DNA of 64,000 bases from Antitrichia curtipendula (GCA_951230915.1 OX579641.1:19322254-19386253); one strand, 5' to 3'. Shown: positions 12,601-23,708, numbered from the stretch's first letter. Made by a program: numbers and translations. The notes: a model not told the origin generated them from the letters alone.

Positions 12601-13871
12601 GGAAAAAGAAATCAAGGTGTTGAGTTCAGGCAATACCTCAGGAGGATGCACAATAATCTGTTGCCCATCGTCACCGCCTACAGTGCATTCTGGTCTTCTG
12701 TAAGATAAAAGCGCTGCTAGCGCAGCCAAATTCGCAGCATCTACAAGATTCCTGGAAAACTCAACAAACCTCCCTTAACAGGCAAATCGTAAACCCTAAA
12801 CTCTGAACCCAATTCGCTTGTAGTGATTCTTCGCAAGACATCTACATAAGTGGTCAGGTAGGCACACCCATAATCGCCACTGACCCAAACTTTAGATCAT
12901 CTACCAATGGGAATTTGAACTTTCATAACTTTTGCATACTGTGTCCAAACAACACATCCTTTGGTCCGTTGGAATCCTCTTTCATTTGTTGACAAGGGCT
13001 TTTAAAAAAAATTGACCAATCTAAGAACAGTTTCATTTGTTGACATTCTTGGAAATCCCTACAAAACATTCACTGTCAAACACACGAAGAAGGTAATGGT
13101 GTATTTACCCGTAATTATCCAAAATGTGGATATCCACCCGAATCGCCCACACGGATCGCCCTGACAAAATACACAGCGACTCCGTGTCCACGGCTCTGCT
13201 CTCCCTGCGGAGCTTCCCATGATCAAGTTAAGCTAACCGTTTGCACAAGCACTTCAACAACAAACCCTAAACCCTAAACCCTAATTAAACACGCACTTCA
13301 ACAACAATCATGAAATTCTCTTCATAAACGATGCCATTTCGAACAGCCACAGATATCGAATTCAATATGTTTCAATTTTGAAAAACAAGAAAACAAACCA
13401 CGGTGACAACAGTGAATTTTGGTTCAAGGTCAAGGAAAGCTACCGTAACCCGCGGTCAATAATCCGACCAAGCTCAACGGCCATCTCACTCGGACGGCCT
13501 GGTTCAAAGGCAGGGTCCCCCATCGGCGAAAACTCAGTGAAAATCGAAAGAGAGCCTTCATTTCCCCTGTCAGGATATGGCTGCGTGATTTCCCCTTTCA
13601 CAACAGCAAGTACCCGAGTTTGCCCTAATTGGACCTCCACAGAGCCATCTTCTCTGCAGACCCAAACCCAAACAGATTATTGCAATTTGGCTCCAGAAAT
13701 TCTATTGCATTGAGGATGAGAAAGCGTGAAAACAATAGCATACTTGAGAAATGAGAAGTGGAGACTTCGGTAATCGAAAGGCGTCCGCCCGTCAACTCGC
13801 TGCTCTTCCCGAATTGCAGCCTCGATAAACTCCCTTTCGTTCACGCTCATCCGCAGGCCTGCGTTCGCCAT
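9626..13871 (-). CDS. RRP45: Exosome complex subunit RRP45 (EXOSC9-like)
   Basis: RRP45 is a catalytically inactive RNase PH-fold subunit of the nine-subunit exosome ring for 3'-5' RNA decay; plant CER7 is a member. Exons, 5' to 3' on the minus strand: 13871-13744, 13653-13444, 13204-13109, 12751-12637, 12220-12140, 11998-11810, 11386-11118, 10487-10387, 9990-9626. Total 1554 nt, 517 aa, all GT-AG and in phase. Diagnostic stretches: EEQRVDGR near the N terminus, EVQLGQTRVLAVV, EGSLSIFTEFSPMGDPAFEP, AVELGRIIDRGLRESRAVDT, LVDAANLAALAAL, GLIIHHLPIAVTF and GRITITINAQGDICAVQK. The C-terminal tail is acidic (DMDLTDSVEEE) then basic (KRKANKRK), like animal EXOSC9. If the exon at 11386 is not cut at its internal donor (G|GTAACC), it reads to a TAA at 11114-11116 and gives a 363-aa form. 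The gene is head to head with the PPR gene. The first seven exons are very secure; the last two are good but less certain. Confidence 0.92.
10004..10353. repeat. Three direct repeats in the last RRP45 intron
   Basis: About 55-bp units begin aagaggtggtcaaa at 10004, aagaggtggtcataa at 10146 and aagaggtagtcaaaa at 10298. Each continues with ttgaaaatacttgcat and tcattt-like sequence. Between the second and third lie short iterations of cacaagaggtagtc, and near 10237 actccacaagcgca copies sequence from the adjacent last exon (about 9970-9983). Confidence 0.8.
11091..11115. repeat. Interstitial telomeric repeat (TTTAGGG) at the RRP45 exon 7 end
   Basis: Three plant-type TTTAGGG units in a row. 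On the minus strand they read as AAACCCTA boxes starting within the donor GTAACC and the short-form stop TAA of RRP45. Confidence 0.9.
12855..13050. repeat. Dispersed repeat copy inside RRP45 intron 3
   Basis: The stretch tcataacttttgca, then tttggtccgttggaatcctc and attgaccaatctaa matches, with divergence, the copy at 32230-32490 (tcataacttttgca, ctttggtgcattggaacctt, tgaccagtctaa). The family is not recognised. Confidence 0.6.
13262..13284. repeat. Interstitial telomeric repeat (CCCTAAA) in RRP45 intron 2
   Basis: Three CCCTAA(A) units in a row. Degenerate relatives (ccctaaaccgtaaaccgtaa) lie in another intron near 12305, and a single unit near 12790. Confidence 0.85.
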
Positions 13872-14404
13872 GATTCCGGCTTCTCTTTGTCACAATCAAG
13901 CATCTTCCGGTCTCGCTGCTACCGGAACTTCGAACCAGAAGAAAAAACTAACCGACTCGACTCCGAAATTCGCTTAAATTAGGGTTAGGGTTTAAGGACT
14001 GGAGCTTGGTGGAGATCGAGCCATGTCACCCAGTTTTGGGAAACGACCTTTAGCTTTTCCGTATCCTCCTTTCGAGTTTGTGGCGGTCTTTGGTTTCAAA
14101 ATTTCGAATTTCACCCGTGCCTGAGCTTCATGGCTATGGCAGCCTCTCGGTTTCGTAAAGTGCTTAGAATCTTCTTAGTGAATTGTTTAGTAGAGCTTTA
14201 ACGACGTTGCGATCTTTGTGTGTAACATCAAAGAGCTTGCTGACCCATACGAACCGAGTAAGCTTTAGGGTTTTGAGAATGGAATTGCACTGCATCGCTT
14301 CCTCACTGGAAACCTGGGTAGATTAATTGGGTTCAGTGAAACAATCAACGTAGATGGGGACTAGGTTGAGTGCGTCGCACCTTTGGTAGCTGGGCAAGAA
14401 CACA
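13872..14404. promoter_or_regulatory. Shared bidirectional promoter of RRP45 and the PPR gene
   Basis: The 533 bp separating the two start codons must hold both 5' UTRs and promoters. A telo-box-like sequence, ttagggttagggttt, sits at 13979-13993, about 110 bp upstream of the RRP45 ATG. No clear TATA box was found on either side, which fits broad housekeeping promoters. Confidence 0.6.
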
Positions 14405-17176
14405 ATGGCGTTCATTGGCAAAGCCGTGAGATCCAGGTACTCTCACTCCCAACGAATTTTCATTCAGTTCGTTTTTTTGCACATCCGTTTCGTAGCCACG
14501 TCAAGAAGCTCATCGAGAAACTCATCAGCTCCATGTTGTTATGATTTTAGAAGGTTTGGCTTACAGCGGTGGCAACAAGCGCTCCAATGCTACTACCACA
14601 CAGGAGTGATGCAGCAACCATCTTCTATTCAGGAATTGGACGGCCCAAGCTCCGTAAGCGGGCACGAGGTTTGGAAGTTATGCAAAGCAGGTCGTCTTCG
14701 GGAAGCCATTCAATTGCTAACTCTCATGCAGCACCGTGGATTGCCCATAAACTCCAACACATACGCTTGTGTTCTCGAACATTGCACCAAAATGCGACGT
14801 TTCGAAGACGGGAAGCGCGTCCACAAGCAACTGGAGAACGCTAACGTGGAGCTCGACATCTATCTCGGCAACTCGCTGGTGACTTTTTACAGCAAGTACG
14901 GCGACGTCGAGAGCGCTGAGCAAGTTTTCCAGAGAATGACGCAGCGAGACGTGGTCTCGTGGAGCTCCATGATTGCCGGCTATGTCAGCAACAACTATCC
15001 TTTCAAGGCGTTTGATCTTTTTGAATGCATGAAGAAGGCAGGGGATCCTAAACCTAATCGAATCACGTTTCTGTGTATTCTCAAAGCTTGTGGGAGCTCG
15101 GAGATGCTGGAGACTGGGAAGGCGATTCATGACCATGTGAAGGAGATTGGACTCGACTCTGACATCGTTGTTGCAACCGCACTTCTCACTATGTACTCCA
15201 AATGTGGGGATGCGTCTCTTGCACGCCAGGTTTTCGACACCATGAGTGAGCGTAATGTGGTGTCATGGACAGCCATTATTCAAGCATGTGCACAGCATGG
15301 GCAATTTGACACAGCCTTTGAGCTTTATCAACAGATGTTGCAGAGTGGAATCTCGCCAAATGCTGTCACTTTTGTAAGTACGCTGAATTCATGTGTTACT
15401 CTTCATCGGGGACGTGAAGTTCATTCTCATATCAAGGAAAGAGGTTTCGAGACGGACACGGTTTTGGCGAACGCGTTGATCACCATGTATTGCAAGTGTG
15501 GTAGCGTTGAGGAGGCGCGCCAAGTGTTTGATGGGATGACCCGGCGGGATGTGGTTTCATATAGTGCCTTGATTGCTGGATACGCGCAGAGTGGGCATCA
15601 GGAGTCTGTCAAGCAAGCCCTTGATCTTCTGAGTCGTATGCAACAAGAAGGTGTGCTACCAAATAAAATCACTTTCATGAGTGTTTTGAAAGCTTGTTCT
15701 GTGCACGGAGCGCTTGATCAGGGTCGGCAAATTCATGGCGAGATTCGCAAACATGGCTTTGCGTCTGACAGCTCTTTGCAAACGGCCATTTTCAACATGT
15801 ATGCTAGTTGTGGGAGTATTCGTGAAGCAGAGGAGACGTTCAAGAACATGGAACTGAAGAACGTCGTTGCCTGGACTTCATTACTCGGCATGTTTGTCAA
15901 ATGTAGAAACCTCTCTTTAGCGAAGAAAGTGTTTACTGAAATGCCGATCCGGAATATAGTCTCCTGGAACCATATGATTTCAGGATATGCTCAGAATGGA
16001 GATATGGCCAAAGCTTTTGATCTGCTTTCTAGTATGAAAAACGAAGGATTTCAGCCGGATAGGGTGACTATGGTCTCCATCATTGAAGCATGTGGGTGGG
16101 CATTGGAGAGAGGAAAGCTGGTCCATGCTGAGGCTATGAACCTGGGGCTTGACTCGGATCCCGTTGTGGTGACAGCTCTCATAGGAATGTATTCAAAGTG
16201 TGGAGAGCTTGCTGAAGCTCGTAAGCTTTTTGAGAATCTGTCGAACCGAGACGTGATTACCTGGAATGCCATGATCTTAGGGTATGGCCATCACGGGGAT
16301 GGGATACAAGCAGTTGAGATCTTCAAACGCATGCTGGAAGAGGACGTCAATCCGAATGAGATTACTTTTACAGCCGTAATCTCCGCTTGTAGACATGGAG
16401 GACTTCTCCAGGAGGGTTGGAAAGCTTTTCGCATGCTACAAGAGGATTTCGGCCTGACCCCCAGAAAAGAGCATTATGGATGTATGGTGGACCTTCTTGG
16501 ACGAGCTGGAGAGATGAAACAGGCAGAGGAGTTCATACACAACATGCCGTGCGAACCAGACGTCTCCGTGTGGTATTCACTTCTTGCTGCTTGCAAGTTT
16601 CATAACAATGTGGAGCTAGCTGAATGGGCAGCTCATCGTGCTCTGGAACTCGAGCCATCAAACGCTAGCGTGTATGTGACTTTGTCAAATGTTTATGCAC
16701 AAGCTGGATGCTGGGAGGAAGCTACCAAGATCAGGAAGGTCATGGATGATAGAGGTTTGAAGAAAGAGCGAGGGGAAAGCTCGATTGAAATTGACGGGAA
16801 ACTGCACTCCTTTGTCGCTGAGGAGCAGTTTCACCCGGAAATCGATGCTATCCATGGTGAGCTTGAAAGGCTGTCACAAGAACTGAAGGAAGCCGGATAC
16901 ATTCCGGATATGAGATTCGTCTTGCATGATGTGGATGACGTGCAGAAGGAAAAGACGCTTTGTCACCATAGTGAGAAGTTGGCCATTGCGTATGGGTTAC
17001 TGAAAACAGCTCCTGGTACACCGATTCGTATCATGAAAAACCTCCGTGTCTGCGGGGACTGCCACACCGCCACGAAGTTCATCTCGAAGCTCAGGAAACG
17101 AGAAATTATCGCCAGGGATGCTAACCGATTCCACTATTTCAACAATGGATCATGCTCTTGCGGAGATTTTTGGTAA
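14405..17176 (+). CDS. PLS-class pentatricopeptide repeat protein with C-terminal DYW domain
   Basis: Intronless, 923 aa. The start is the first ATG after an in-frame TAG at 14387-14389. Residues 1-50 are rich in R, S and aromatics with no acidic residue before D47, like a mitochondrial presequence. About 19 PPR motifs follow from roughly residue 80 in P-L-S order, with typical segments DVVSWSSMIAGY and TALLTMYSKCGDA, then E1/E2-like motifs and a DYW deaminase domain. The zinc and active-site signature is present: H855-S-E857 and C883-G-D-C886, then a terminal H-Y-F-x6-C-x-C region. The last three residues are DFW rather than DYW. Such proteins bind organellar RNA site-specifically and convert C to U in mitochondria or plastids. 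The L motifs holding SCVTLHRGREV and EACGWALERG are a few residues short. Family is certain; target and organelle are inferred. Confidence 0.96.
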   Translation: MAFIGKAVRSRYSHSQRIFIQFVFLHIRFVATSRSSSRNSSAPCCYDFRRFGLQRWQQALQCYYHTGVMQQPSSIQELDGPSSVSGHEVWKLCKAGRLREAIQLLTLMQHRGLPINSNTYACVLEHCTKMRRFEDGKRVHKQLENANVELDIYLGNSLVTFYSKYGDVESAEQVFQRMTQRDVVSWSSMIAGYVSNNYPFKAFDLFECMKKAGDPKPNRITFLCILKACGSSEMLETGKAIHDHVKEIGLDSDIVVATALLTMYSKCGDASLARQVFDTMSERNVVSWTAIIQACAQHGQFDTAFELYQQMLQSGISPNAVTFVSTLNSCVTLHRGREVHSHIKERGFETDTVLANALITMYCKCGSVEEARQVFDGMTRRDVVSYSALIAGYAQSGHQESVKQALDLLSRMQQEGVLPNKITFMSVLKACSVHGALDQGRQIHGEIRKHGFASDSSLQTAIFNMYASCGSIREAEETFKNMELKNVVAWTSLLGMFVKCRNLSLAKKVFTEMPIRNIVSWNHMISGYAQNGDMAKAFDLLSSMKNEGFQPDRVTMVSIIEACGWALERGKLVHAEAMNLGLDSDPVVVTALIGMYSKCGELAEARKLFENLSNRDVITWNAMILGYGHHGDGIQAVEIFKRMLEEDVNPNEITFTAVISACRHGGLLQEGWKAFRMLQEDFGLTPRKEHYGCMVDLLGRAGEMKQAEEFIHNMPCEPDVSVWYSLLAACKFHNNVELAEWAAHRALELEPSNASVYVTLSNVYAQAGCWEEATKIRKVMDDRGLKKERGESSIEIDGKLHSFVAEEQFHPEIDAIHGELERLSQELKEAGYIPDMRFVLHDVDDVQKEKTLCHHSEKLAIAYGLLKTAPGTPIRIMKNLRVCGDCHTATKFISKLRKREIIARDANRFHYFNNGSCSCGDFW

Positions 17177-18769
17177 CAGAAATTACCCTTTGCGTCCAGG
17201 TGAAACCCTCCTGCCTCCTGTACAACATGATTCTTACCATTCTAAGTCTGCTGGATCTGCTCTGTGAGTGATTTGTAACTGCAAATGCTAGAGCAATAGT
17301 TTAGATCACATGTGCTTTGGGTTTAGGGTTTAGGGTTTCTATTGTGTTCAGTGCAGACAGTACCTGAAGACAGCCATGGTCCTTACATCTTTTTTCGGTT
17401 TAATTTACAGGGAGTGGTGGCTTTCTGCTGAGATTCTTTCGGATCAGAATCCAACTGTGGTTTCTGGGACACCACGGAACTGCGGTTACATTGAATGTAA
17501 GGCCCTATCATCCTTCTGCAAATCCTCTGCTTCAAGCTTCTTCTAGGTTCAGCGAATGCCTCTAGGATCTAATTGTCATAAGTCCAAATCACTCTTCTCC
17601 TGTCTATCGTCACTGCACCCATATTTAGTTCGAGAAAAATCGTCGGTGACATAGCTGAGAAGTTTCTGTTCTTCTCTATTGCTGGACTGTAGGTCGTGCA
17701 TGCTTACTTGTGTGCTAAGCTAAGCTGTTTCATTGTGGAACCGTGACTTAATTTTTTACTTTTGGGCAGCCACGAGACCTATCCTAGCAAGCGCACTTTT
17801 CGACAGTGTACGGAGACATCATGATCCCATTACACGAGGCTTCAATTTTCTTGGGAGTCTCTTGAGTTCCATACCGAAATCCAGAACCTAAGTTTGGGTT
17901 ATTCTTTCCGCTGAATGTCATAACCATGTCCATTCATCAGCGGAGTTGATACCGTGTTCCAAATCTTTCACGTGGGCGGGAGTATCTGGAGTTTTCGATG
18001 TTGGAAAACGTCAAAGTTTCGCCACTGCGAAGGGTGAGTGCAATCTCTTTTTTGGCTTGTACGCAAACCCACTTTAATGACACAACCTAGGCGTCCAGAA
18101 TATGCACACGCCTATCAACGCAGTTTTGCAACATTACGAAAATCAGTAGTGTTGCAGGTTGGAAGTGACATAAGAGAAAGTACTTGGATAGGTACCCCCT
18201 AAATCCAAAGTAGCGCCTAAACCTCTGTGTGGGTTCGTCCTACTCCTATTGCTACCTACTCTACTGCCCACACATCTTACCAAAGAAGGATTTAATAGGA
18301 TTGGAGGTGCTAGACCACATCATACTCGTGAAATGCTCACAGTACATTGACTCGCTGATCCTCTTGCAGTAGTTAGATACAAGGTACATACAAGTAGACA
18401 AGGATTGCAGTCAGTTCTTAGATTGCAATCTAAAGGAAAGGCACTGTAGTGTGGGAACTCGTGCTGCTTGTCAACCAGTGTCAGTTCTGCAACCTGAGTT
18501 CTTATTCATTACGTATCTCTTTTCCACTACAAAGAAAATCGATGAGCTCGTGAACTACATGTGCATGTTTTGTGAGTTAATGGATGTTTTATAGTACACT
18601 AGAATAGAAAGGTTTGGAGTCTAGAGATTAGATTGGAAATGAGTTCTGCCTGCAATCGGTCTTATTTATGAATGTAAATGCGCTGCTTCGGCGCATGTCT
18701 GAGTAATTCGCGGCTCTGTTTGGCCGTGCATTCTCGTGTGCTGAGGCTTCGTGAGCAGCGGAGCTTCGA
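17177..18769 (+). other. PPR 3' flank and spacer up to the tRNA
   Basis: No convincing ORF. The first few hundred bases are the likely 3' UTR of the PPR gene. A telomere-like ggtttagggtttagggttt lies at about 17319-17338. The rest is unremarkable mid-GC sequence. Confidence 0.5.
17319..17338. repeat. Interstitial telomeric repeat downstream of the PPR gene
   Basis: Two to three TTTAGGG units in tandem, 145 bp past the PPR stop codon, oriented as in the 11.1-kb copy. Confidence 0.85.
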
Positions 18770-18841
18770 GGGAGCTTGGTCTAGGGGTATGATTCTCGCT
18801 TCGGGTGCGAGAGGTCGCGAGTTCGATTCTCGCAGCTCCCC
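18770..18841 (+). tRNA. tRNA-Pro(CGG): tRNA-Pro, anticodon CGG
   Basis: The acceptor stem GGGAGCT pairs with AGCTCCC, followed by the discriminator C. The D arm contains GGTCTAGGGGTATGAT (A-box like). The anticodon stem CTCGC/GCGAG encloses loop TTCGGGT, placing CGG at 34-36 (codon CCG). The T arm has the B-box core GGTTCGA-type sequence GAGTTCGATTCTC. It has no intron and no encoded CCA. It resembles plant nuclear tRNA-Pro. Confidence 0.96.
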
Positions 18842-18852
18842 CAGTTTGGAAC

Positions 18853-18857
18853 TTTTT
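18853..18857 (+). terminator. Pol III terminator of tRNA-Pro
   Basis: A run of five T residues lies 12 bp past the tRNA 3' end, the usual position for RNA polymerase III termination. Confidence 0.8.
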
Positions 18858-19121
18858 CATACTCTTATGGAATTTCTTACCTCGCTCATTTTGGATCTTG
18901 GAAACGAAAACTCAATGAACGATAAAATTCTACAGGTACGCCACTTTATCAACTTTTTCACGTTTTTTTTTTGGCCTCTACTATGTATGTGGTCCAAATG
19001 ATGATATGTAATATTTAGCTTCTTTGAGAGAAACAGAAGCCACTTCCAAATGTTTCATATGATATTCTATGAATTTTCGAATTGAAAGTATAGAGTATCT
19101 ATTTGTGCCATTGAACTTTCC

Positions 19122-19347
19122 TTAATCCTTAAAGGACGAGGGATGACCTTGGAAATCATCCTTTTTATTATTGTATGAATCATTGGCTTAAGAAATAGCA
19201 AAAGCACATCATTGGAAGTCAAACTACTAAAGAAGACCTTCCCTTTTCACAACAAAATTGAGGATGAATAGTTGTATTTCTATCCTCCTACAATGATTCC
19301 TTGTCATCTAGGACGTTTGGCATCCGTGTTTGACATTCAAGGGTTAA
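19122..19347 (+). mobile_element. Miniature element family A, copy 1
   Basis: 226 bp bounded by ttaatccttaaagg and cattcaagggttaa. It carries the family core: tggaaatcat, aaaagcac(atc)attggaagt, cccttttcacaacaaaatt and gaggatgaatagttg. The same core occurs at 23.3, 23.5, 44.5 and 58.7 kb. No coding capacity. Confidence 0.75.
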
Positions 19348-22300
19348 ATGACCACCTTTCAAAATAGTAAATGCTTCAATTCCTATAGTTCCACTGGTTA
19401 TTTTAAAGAACTCTTTGACTCTCATTAATTCCTCTTGAGAGCTTGTGGTGCTTTTGGGTGAATGAAGATGGTCATTCAAGGTCCAAAAATAGTTGGAGCA
19501 TTTAGAAAGGGGTGATGGCACTTTAGGGTGAGTATATTTTAGAGTTTCATTATATAAACACTTGAATTGTGAATAACAATTGATGTTAGGTGAGATATAA
19601 ATGTTGCACACTTCATAAGTCAACATTATAATTTATACCTTTAAATGTGGTGGATTATTAGGTGAAGTGTATCAAATGTTTGTTTCTATTTGAATAATCT
19701 AAAGTAACCAATTGCATATTAGGAAGGCCCTTTCAAAACATGTTTGTCAAGTTCATTGCTTATACAAAATAAAGAAACAAACATTAATGGTCTAAGTGAT
19801 CCTATCCACATTAATAAGGAGTAATATTGACTTCAAATAAAGCATTTTCTTTCATGCATTAACTTTGATTTTTAACTTTTTTTTTTAACTTTTTTAAATG
19901 TGTGATAAAATAGGGAATAATTTGTAAGGAAAATTTTAAAATTTAGCTTTTCACGAAGTTGTTCAACCATCTACTTTTGACATCTATTCATGTATTGAGT
20001 TTGATTGAAATTAAATATTGACATTTTTTTATCAAGTGACATGCTATTTCACCAAAGGAAAAATGTGTATTTTAATGTTTTCTACAAGTTTTTCCACTAA
20101 AATTTTTAAAATGATAACCAATATTTTTCAATCAATTCTTATGTAAAATAATGAAAATCTCAAAAAACAATGTATTGGAAAAAAAAATTATGTATATAAA
20201 AGTGAAACTTGGTGTGTTGATCAAGGTGGCACAAAAATAATTAATAAGTTAGTTTTAATGGGAAAGTTTTGAAAAGCTGAATTTTGAAAATATACTTCAG
20301 TCCAAATTTGAGGTTGCAATATTATTATTGGAGTATTGTGCTTCTTGTCATGCAAACTATTATTCTACGCCAAACCATATCATACAATGCATTTTTGACT
20401 TCGCATGGTTTCTTTAGAGGTTTGTAGTTGTAGCTTTAAAGTATGCTTTGAATGTGCACCTTTATATTAGAGCTGTATAGTGTTGTCAATTAATTTCCAT
20501 GGCCAAATAAACTCTTACATTCCCATTCATACCATTAAATACATCCTTGTGTCTGAAATAAGCGACATTTTTTCTAGTCCCACAACTTCAAAGGTCAAAT
20601 GACCAAAATATTATTAGAAATTGAAAGATAAATGACCTCGCTCTAAGTGGTTTTATAATGTTTTGAAGCTCTAATAATATGTTACAAATTCTCAAAATTG
20701 AAAACAAAAAGATAGCCTAAAGAGAGAATAAACTCCAATCCTTTTGTAGGATTGGCATGAATTAAGAGTGTTAATATTGAGTCCCACACATGGCCACATA
20801 ACACTAATCTCACCTTGAGTAGATACCCTTGAAGCACAAAATGTCACAATTTTCATTGGTTGCTTTAAAAAAATTGTGGTGGTTTTAGGTCATAGAAATA
20901 TTCATTCAAGTTCATTTTTTAAGGTGTTAGAATAGAAAGTGTTGCAATTAGATGCTTCTATTTTATTTAAGAGAAAGAGATTTAATAGCATGGTGTCTTT
21001 TTTAGAAAAAATACAAATAGCAACAAATCATAGTTATAATTGAATGCTACCTAAACTTCTTTATTGATGCAAATTGGTACAAAAGTAATATCTACTTCAC
21101 ATTCATCTACAATGCATTGCTGAAGCATGGTAGGAGCTTTAGAAATGTTCAACTTTGTGCATCTACTTAGGTCTGATTTATACCAAATTTAGAGATGAAG
21201 GAACAAAAAATTTGAAGGTTTGATTGACAGAAATTAAGAAGTCTTTGAAAAATAGATCTATACCATGAAATTAGAAGATGTGGATTTCTAAGAAGGCTCA
21301 ATTTTCCTACATGGTAGCAAAAATCCTCAAATCTTGAATCTTTTCAAAACTATATTGAATCTCCCTTCAAGGAAGTAGATTGAAATTTGGGGTCTAATTT
21401 TCATATTTTTTGCCATTTCATACCAATTTAAAGGTCATGACCTCCAAAAGAAAAATTATCAATGGCAAACAAAAGAATTTGGAGATGGAGACTTCTTAAT
21501 TTGTTGGCTACCAGCTTGTTTCTAGTGTAAACCAAGTCTATTAAGGCTTATAGTAGTCTTTTGCATTTCCTTTATTTGTTAGTTCTCTTTCAAATATTAT
21601 TTTTTGTTCTCAATTGCTCCTATGAGCTAAGACTCTTTCTTGATGGTTTTTGTATTTTTAGTTCTTTTTCAATAATAAATTATGTGAAACACAATCTAAA
21701 TGACTTTTGGACAACATAGGGACTTGCATCAATATCTTGGACTTACATCAATTTCTTGGACTTGCATCAATTTCTTGGACTTGCATCAACATTTAGAAAT
21801 GTCCCAGAAAAGGCGTATTTCAACGTTTTGATTTTTAGTAAATTAATTATAGTGAAGTAAAGAAAACTAAAATTTAGCCATTTGTGAGGACTTGATGATG
21901 ATAAGATTTCACCTAAAAAATGAACTTGAAACCATCTACAATGTTCAAAAGTGTATGCACCATGGAGCCCCTTTTTTGGTCTATTTGCACAAACATGGAG
22001 GACATAAATTAACGTATTTTCTGATGCCTTGCATATGGAACATGCCCCATTAGTGTGGAAACAGATCACCAAAATTTTAGCTCAAGATCATTAAATTTGG
22101 ATACTCCCTAGTACTAAAAACAAAACAAAATTGAAAGTGTGACAAATTAGAGAAATTCAATTTTAAATATATAATATTTTTGTTAATTTTTGAAAAATAA
22201 GGGACACAGTAACAATCAAGATATATACAAATACAAAAATTCAAGCTCATTGGAGTCATACTTCAAAAGTTATAGTAGAAGACAAAACAAGTTTGGCTAA

Positions 22301-22523
22301 ACCCTACCAAAATTGTATGGTCTTTCTTGCAATAACCCCTCTATTTGCAACTAGTCTCAACTCTAGAAAGTTGCAGACGAGAGAAAAACAACTTTAACCA
22401 TTCTAAGTAGTTGGTGTACATGAAAAATATGTTCGTTTAGGGTCCCTTGTGGTTTGAAAAGCCAGTTAGAGTAACACCTAGATTACATACCTTCCTAAAA
22501 AGGATGACTTTATACTAACTAGC
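19348..22523. other. AT-rich spacer without recognised genes
   Basis: About 3.2 kb of A/T-rich DNA. All ORFs are short and low complexity. There is a fourfold repetition of cttg(c/g)acttgcatcaat(t/a)tcttgg-like sequence near 21720-21790. I see no transposase, reverse transcriptase or RNA gene. Confidence 0.55.
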
Positions 22524-22695
22524 ATGTCTTTGAAAGAGGAAGATTGTAGCCTTTGCAAATTTGAAGTAGAAGGAGAGTAACTGATGAGAATTTGATATTA
22601 GAAGAAATGAAATGCAAGAGTTTGATAAGTTGAAAGAATGCAACAAATGCTCTTGGTAAAAAAAATTGTCTCCTACAAAGAGGAGACAAATTACG
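22524..22695 (+). repeat. Dispersed repeat E, copy 1
   Basis: Begins tgtctttgaaagaggaagat and runs through gagaatttgatattagaagaaatgaa-like sequence to ggagacaaatta. A diverged second copy in the same orientation is at 61878-62062. No coding signal. Confidence 0.7.
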
Positions 22696-22737
22696 GCTAT
22701 GGTGAACCAACCTACTTACTAATCCTCCCAAAGTCCC

Positions 22738-23085
22738 CGCCTTCTTTTCCAAGGGTGCATGTTAAAAAAAGACCTCCTATTTTGTGCTTGATTAATCTAT
22801 TTTCTACACCACTTCTAACTAATATGGGGACTTTAATTGCAAATATGAATTCCAAATTTTCAAAGTTTATGATGCATCAAAAATAAATAAAAAAATCATG
22901 TGCTTTCTTTAGGAGATACAATCAGGGACAAGTGAGGGGCTAGGGTGAAATGACTCCTTCATTGCCCTCGTCATTGCCCCGTTGTTTACCTTTGCAAAAA
23001 ATACTTAAATTTTTTATTTACAAAACATGATAAACTTGAAAATTTGGAATTCATATTTGCAATCAAAGGCCCTAATGACTCTTGG
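22738..23085. repeat. Repeat G: inverted pair around a conserved 'LIANMNSKF' stretch
   Basis: ttgcaaatatgaattccaaa at 22837 is met in reverse complement near 23043 (ttggaattcatatttgcaat). Related copies are at 23927-23953 and, more diverged, near 33830. Short ORFs on both strands therefore all spell LIANMNSKF, but the conservation is at DNA level in an inverted repeat and not evidence of a protein. Confidence 0.6.
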
Positions 23086-23261
23086 AGATGAAGGAAAACA
23101 ACAAAATGCAACAGAAAATAGAGGACAATTTTTATGCTCTCCTTTGGTGGGGCAATGAGGGGATCATATCCTCTTTGGCTCACCCCAGCCCAATTTACAG
23201 AGGGCAACTTCGGAAACTTCCCATGTTGGATGGCAATAGGACTACATTATGCCAATATGTT

Positions 23262-23708
23262 TTAACCTTTAAATGATAGATTGGTAACTGTGGAAATCAT
23301 TCATTTTAATACAATGGGAATCATTGGTGTAAAATAATCCAAAAGCACTCATTAGAAGTCAAATTACTAAAAAAGATCTCCCCTACAATTCACACAAAAT
23401 TTCAAGGATGAATAGTTGCACTTTTGCGTCCTATCCTACACCAAAAGTTTCTTTGCCATCCATCGGACACCAAACGTTCGCTTCGATGTTTAACCCTTAA
23501 ACGTTGAGGAGGACATTTGGCGTACAAAGAATCAACCTAGTAGGATAGAAGTGCAACTATTCATCCTCGGAATTTTGTTGTGAAAAGGGGAGGTCTTCTA
23601 TAGTTCTTTAACTTCCAATGAGTGCTTTTGCTATTTTGAGGCCAATGATTCACATGGTAATGAAAAGGGATGATTTCCAAGATCACCCCTTCGTCCTCCA
23701 AGGATTAA
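23262..23708. mobile_element. Two family A elements head to head: 450-bp foldback
   Basis: Left half 23262-23493 and right half 23490-23708 are reverse complements of each other with moderate divergence. Each carries the family core (aaaagcactcattagaagt / acttccaatgagtgctttt; aggatgaatagttgcacttt / agtgcaactattcatcct). They meet at ttaacccttaa and both outer ends carry TTAA. No ORF. Confidence 0.8.

Noticed and set aside
14717..15136. 139-codon minus-strand frame
   Set aside because: Shadow of the PPR coding sequence.
18666..18860. Minus-strand ORF across the tRNA
   Set aside because: It is the antisense of tRNA-Pro and its flanks.
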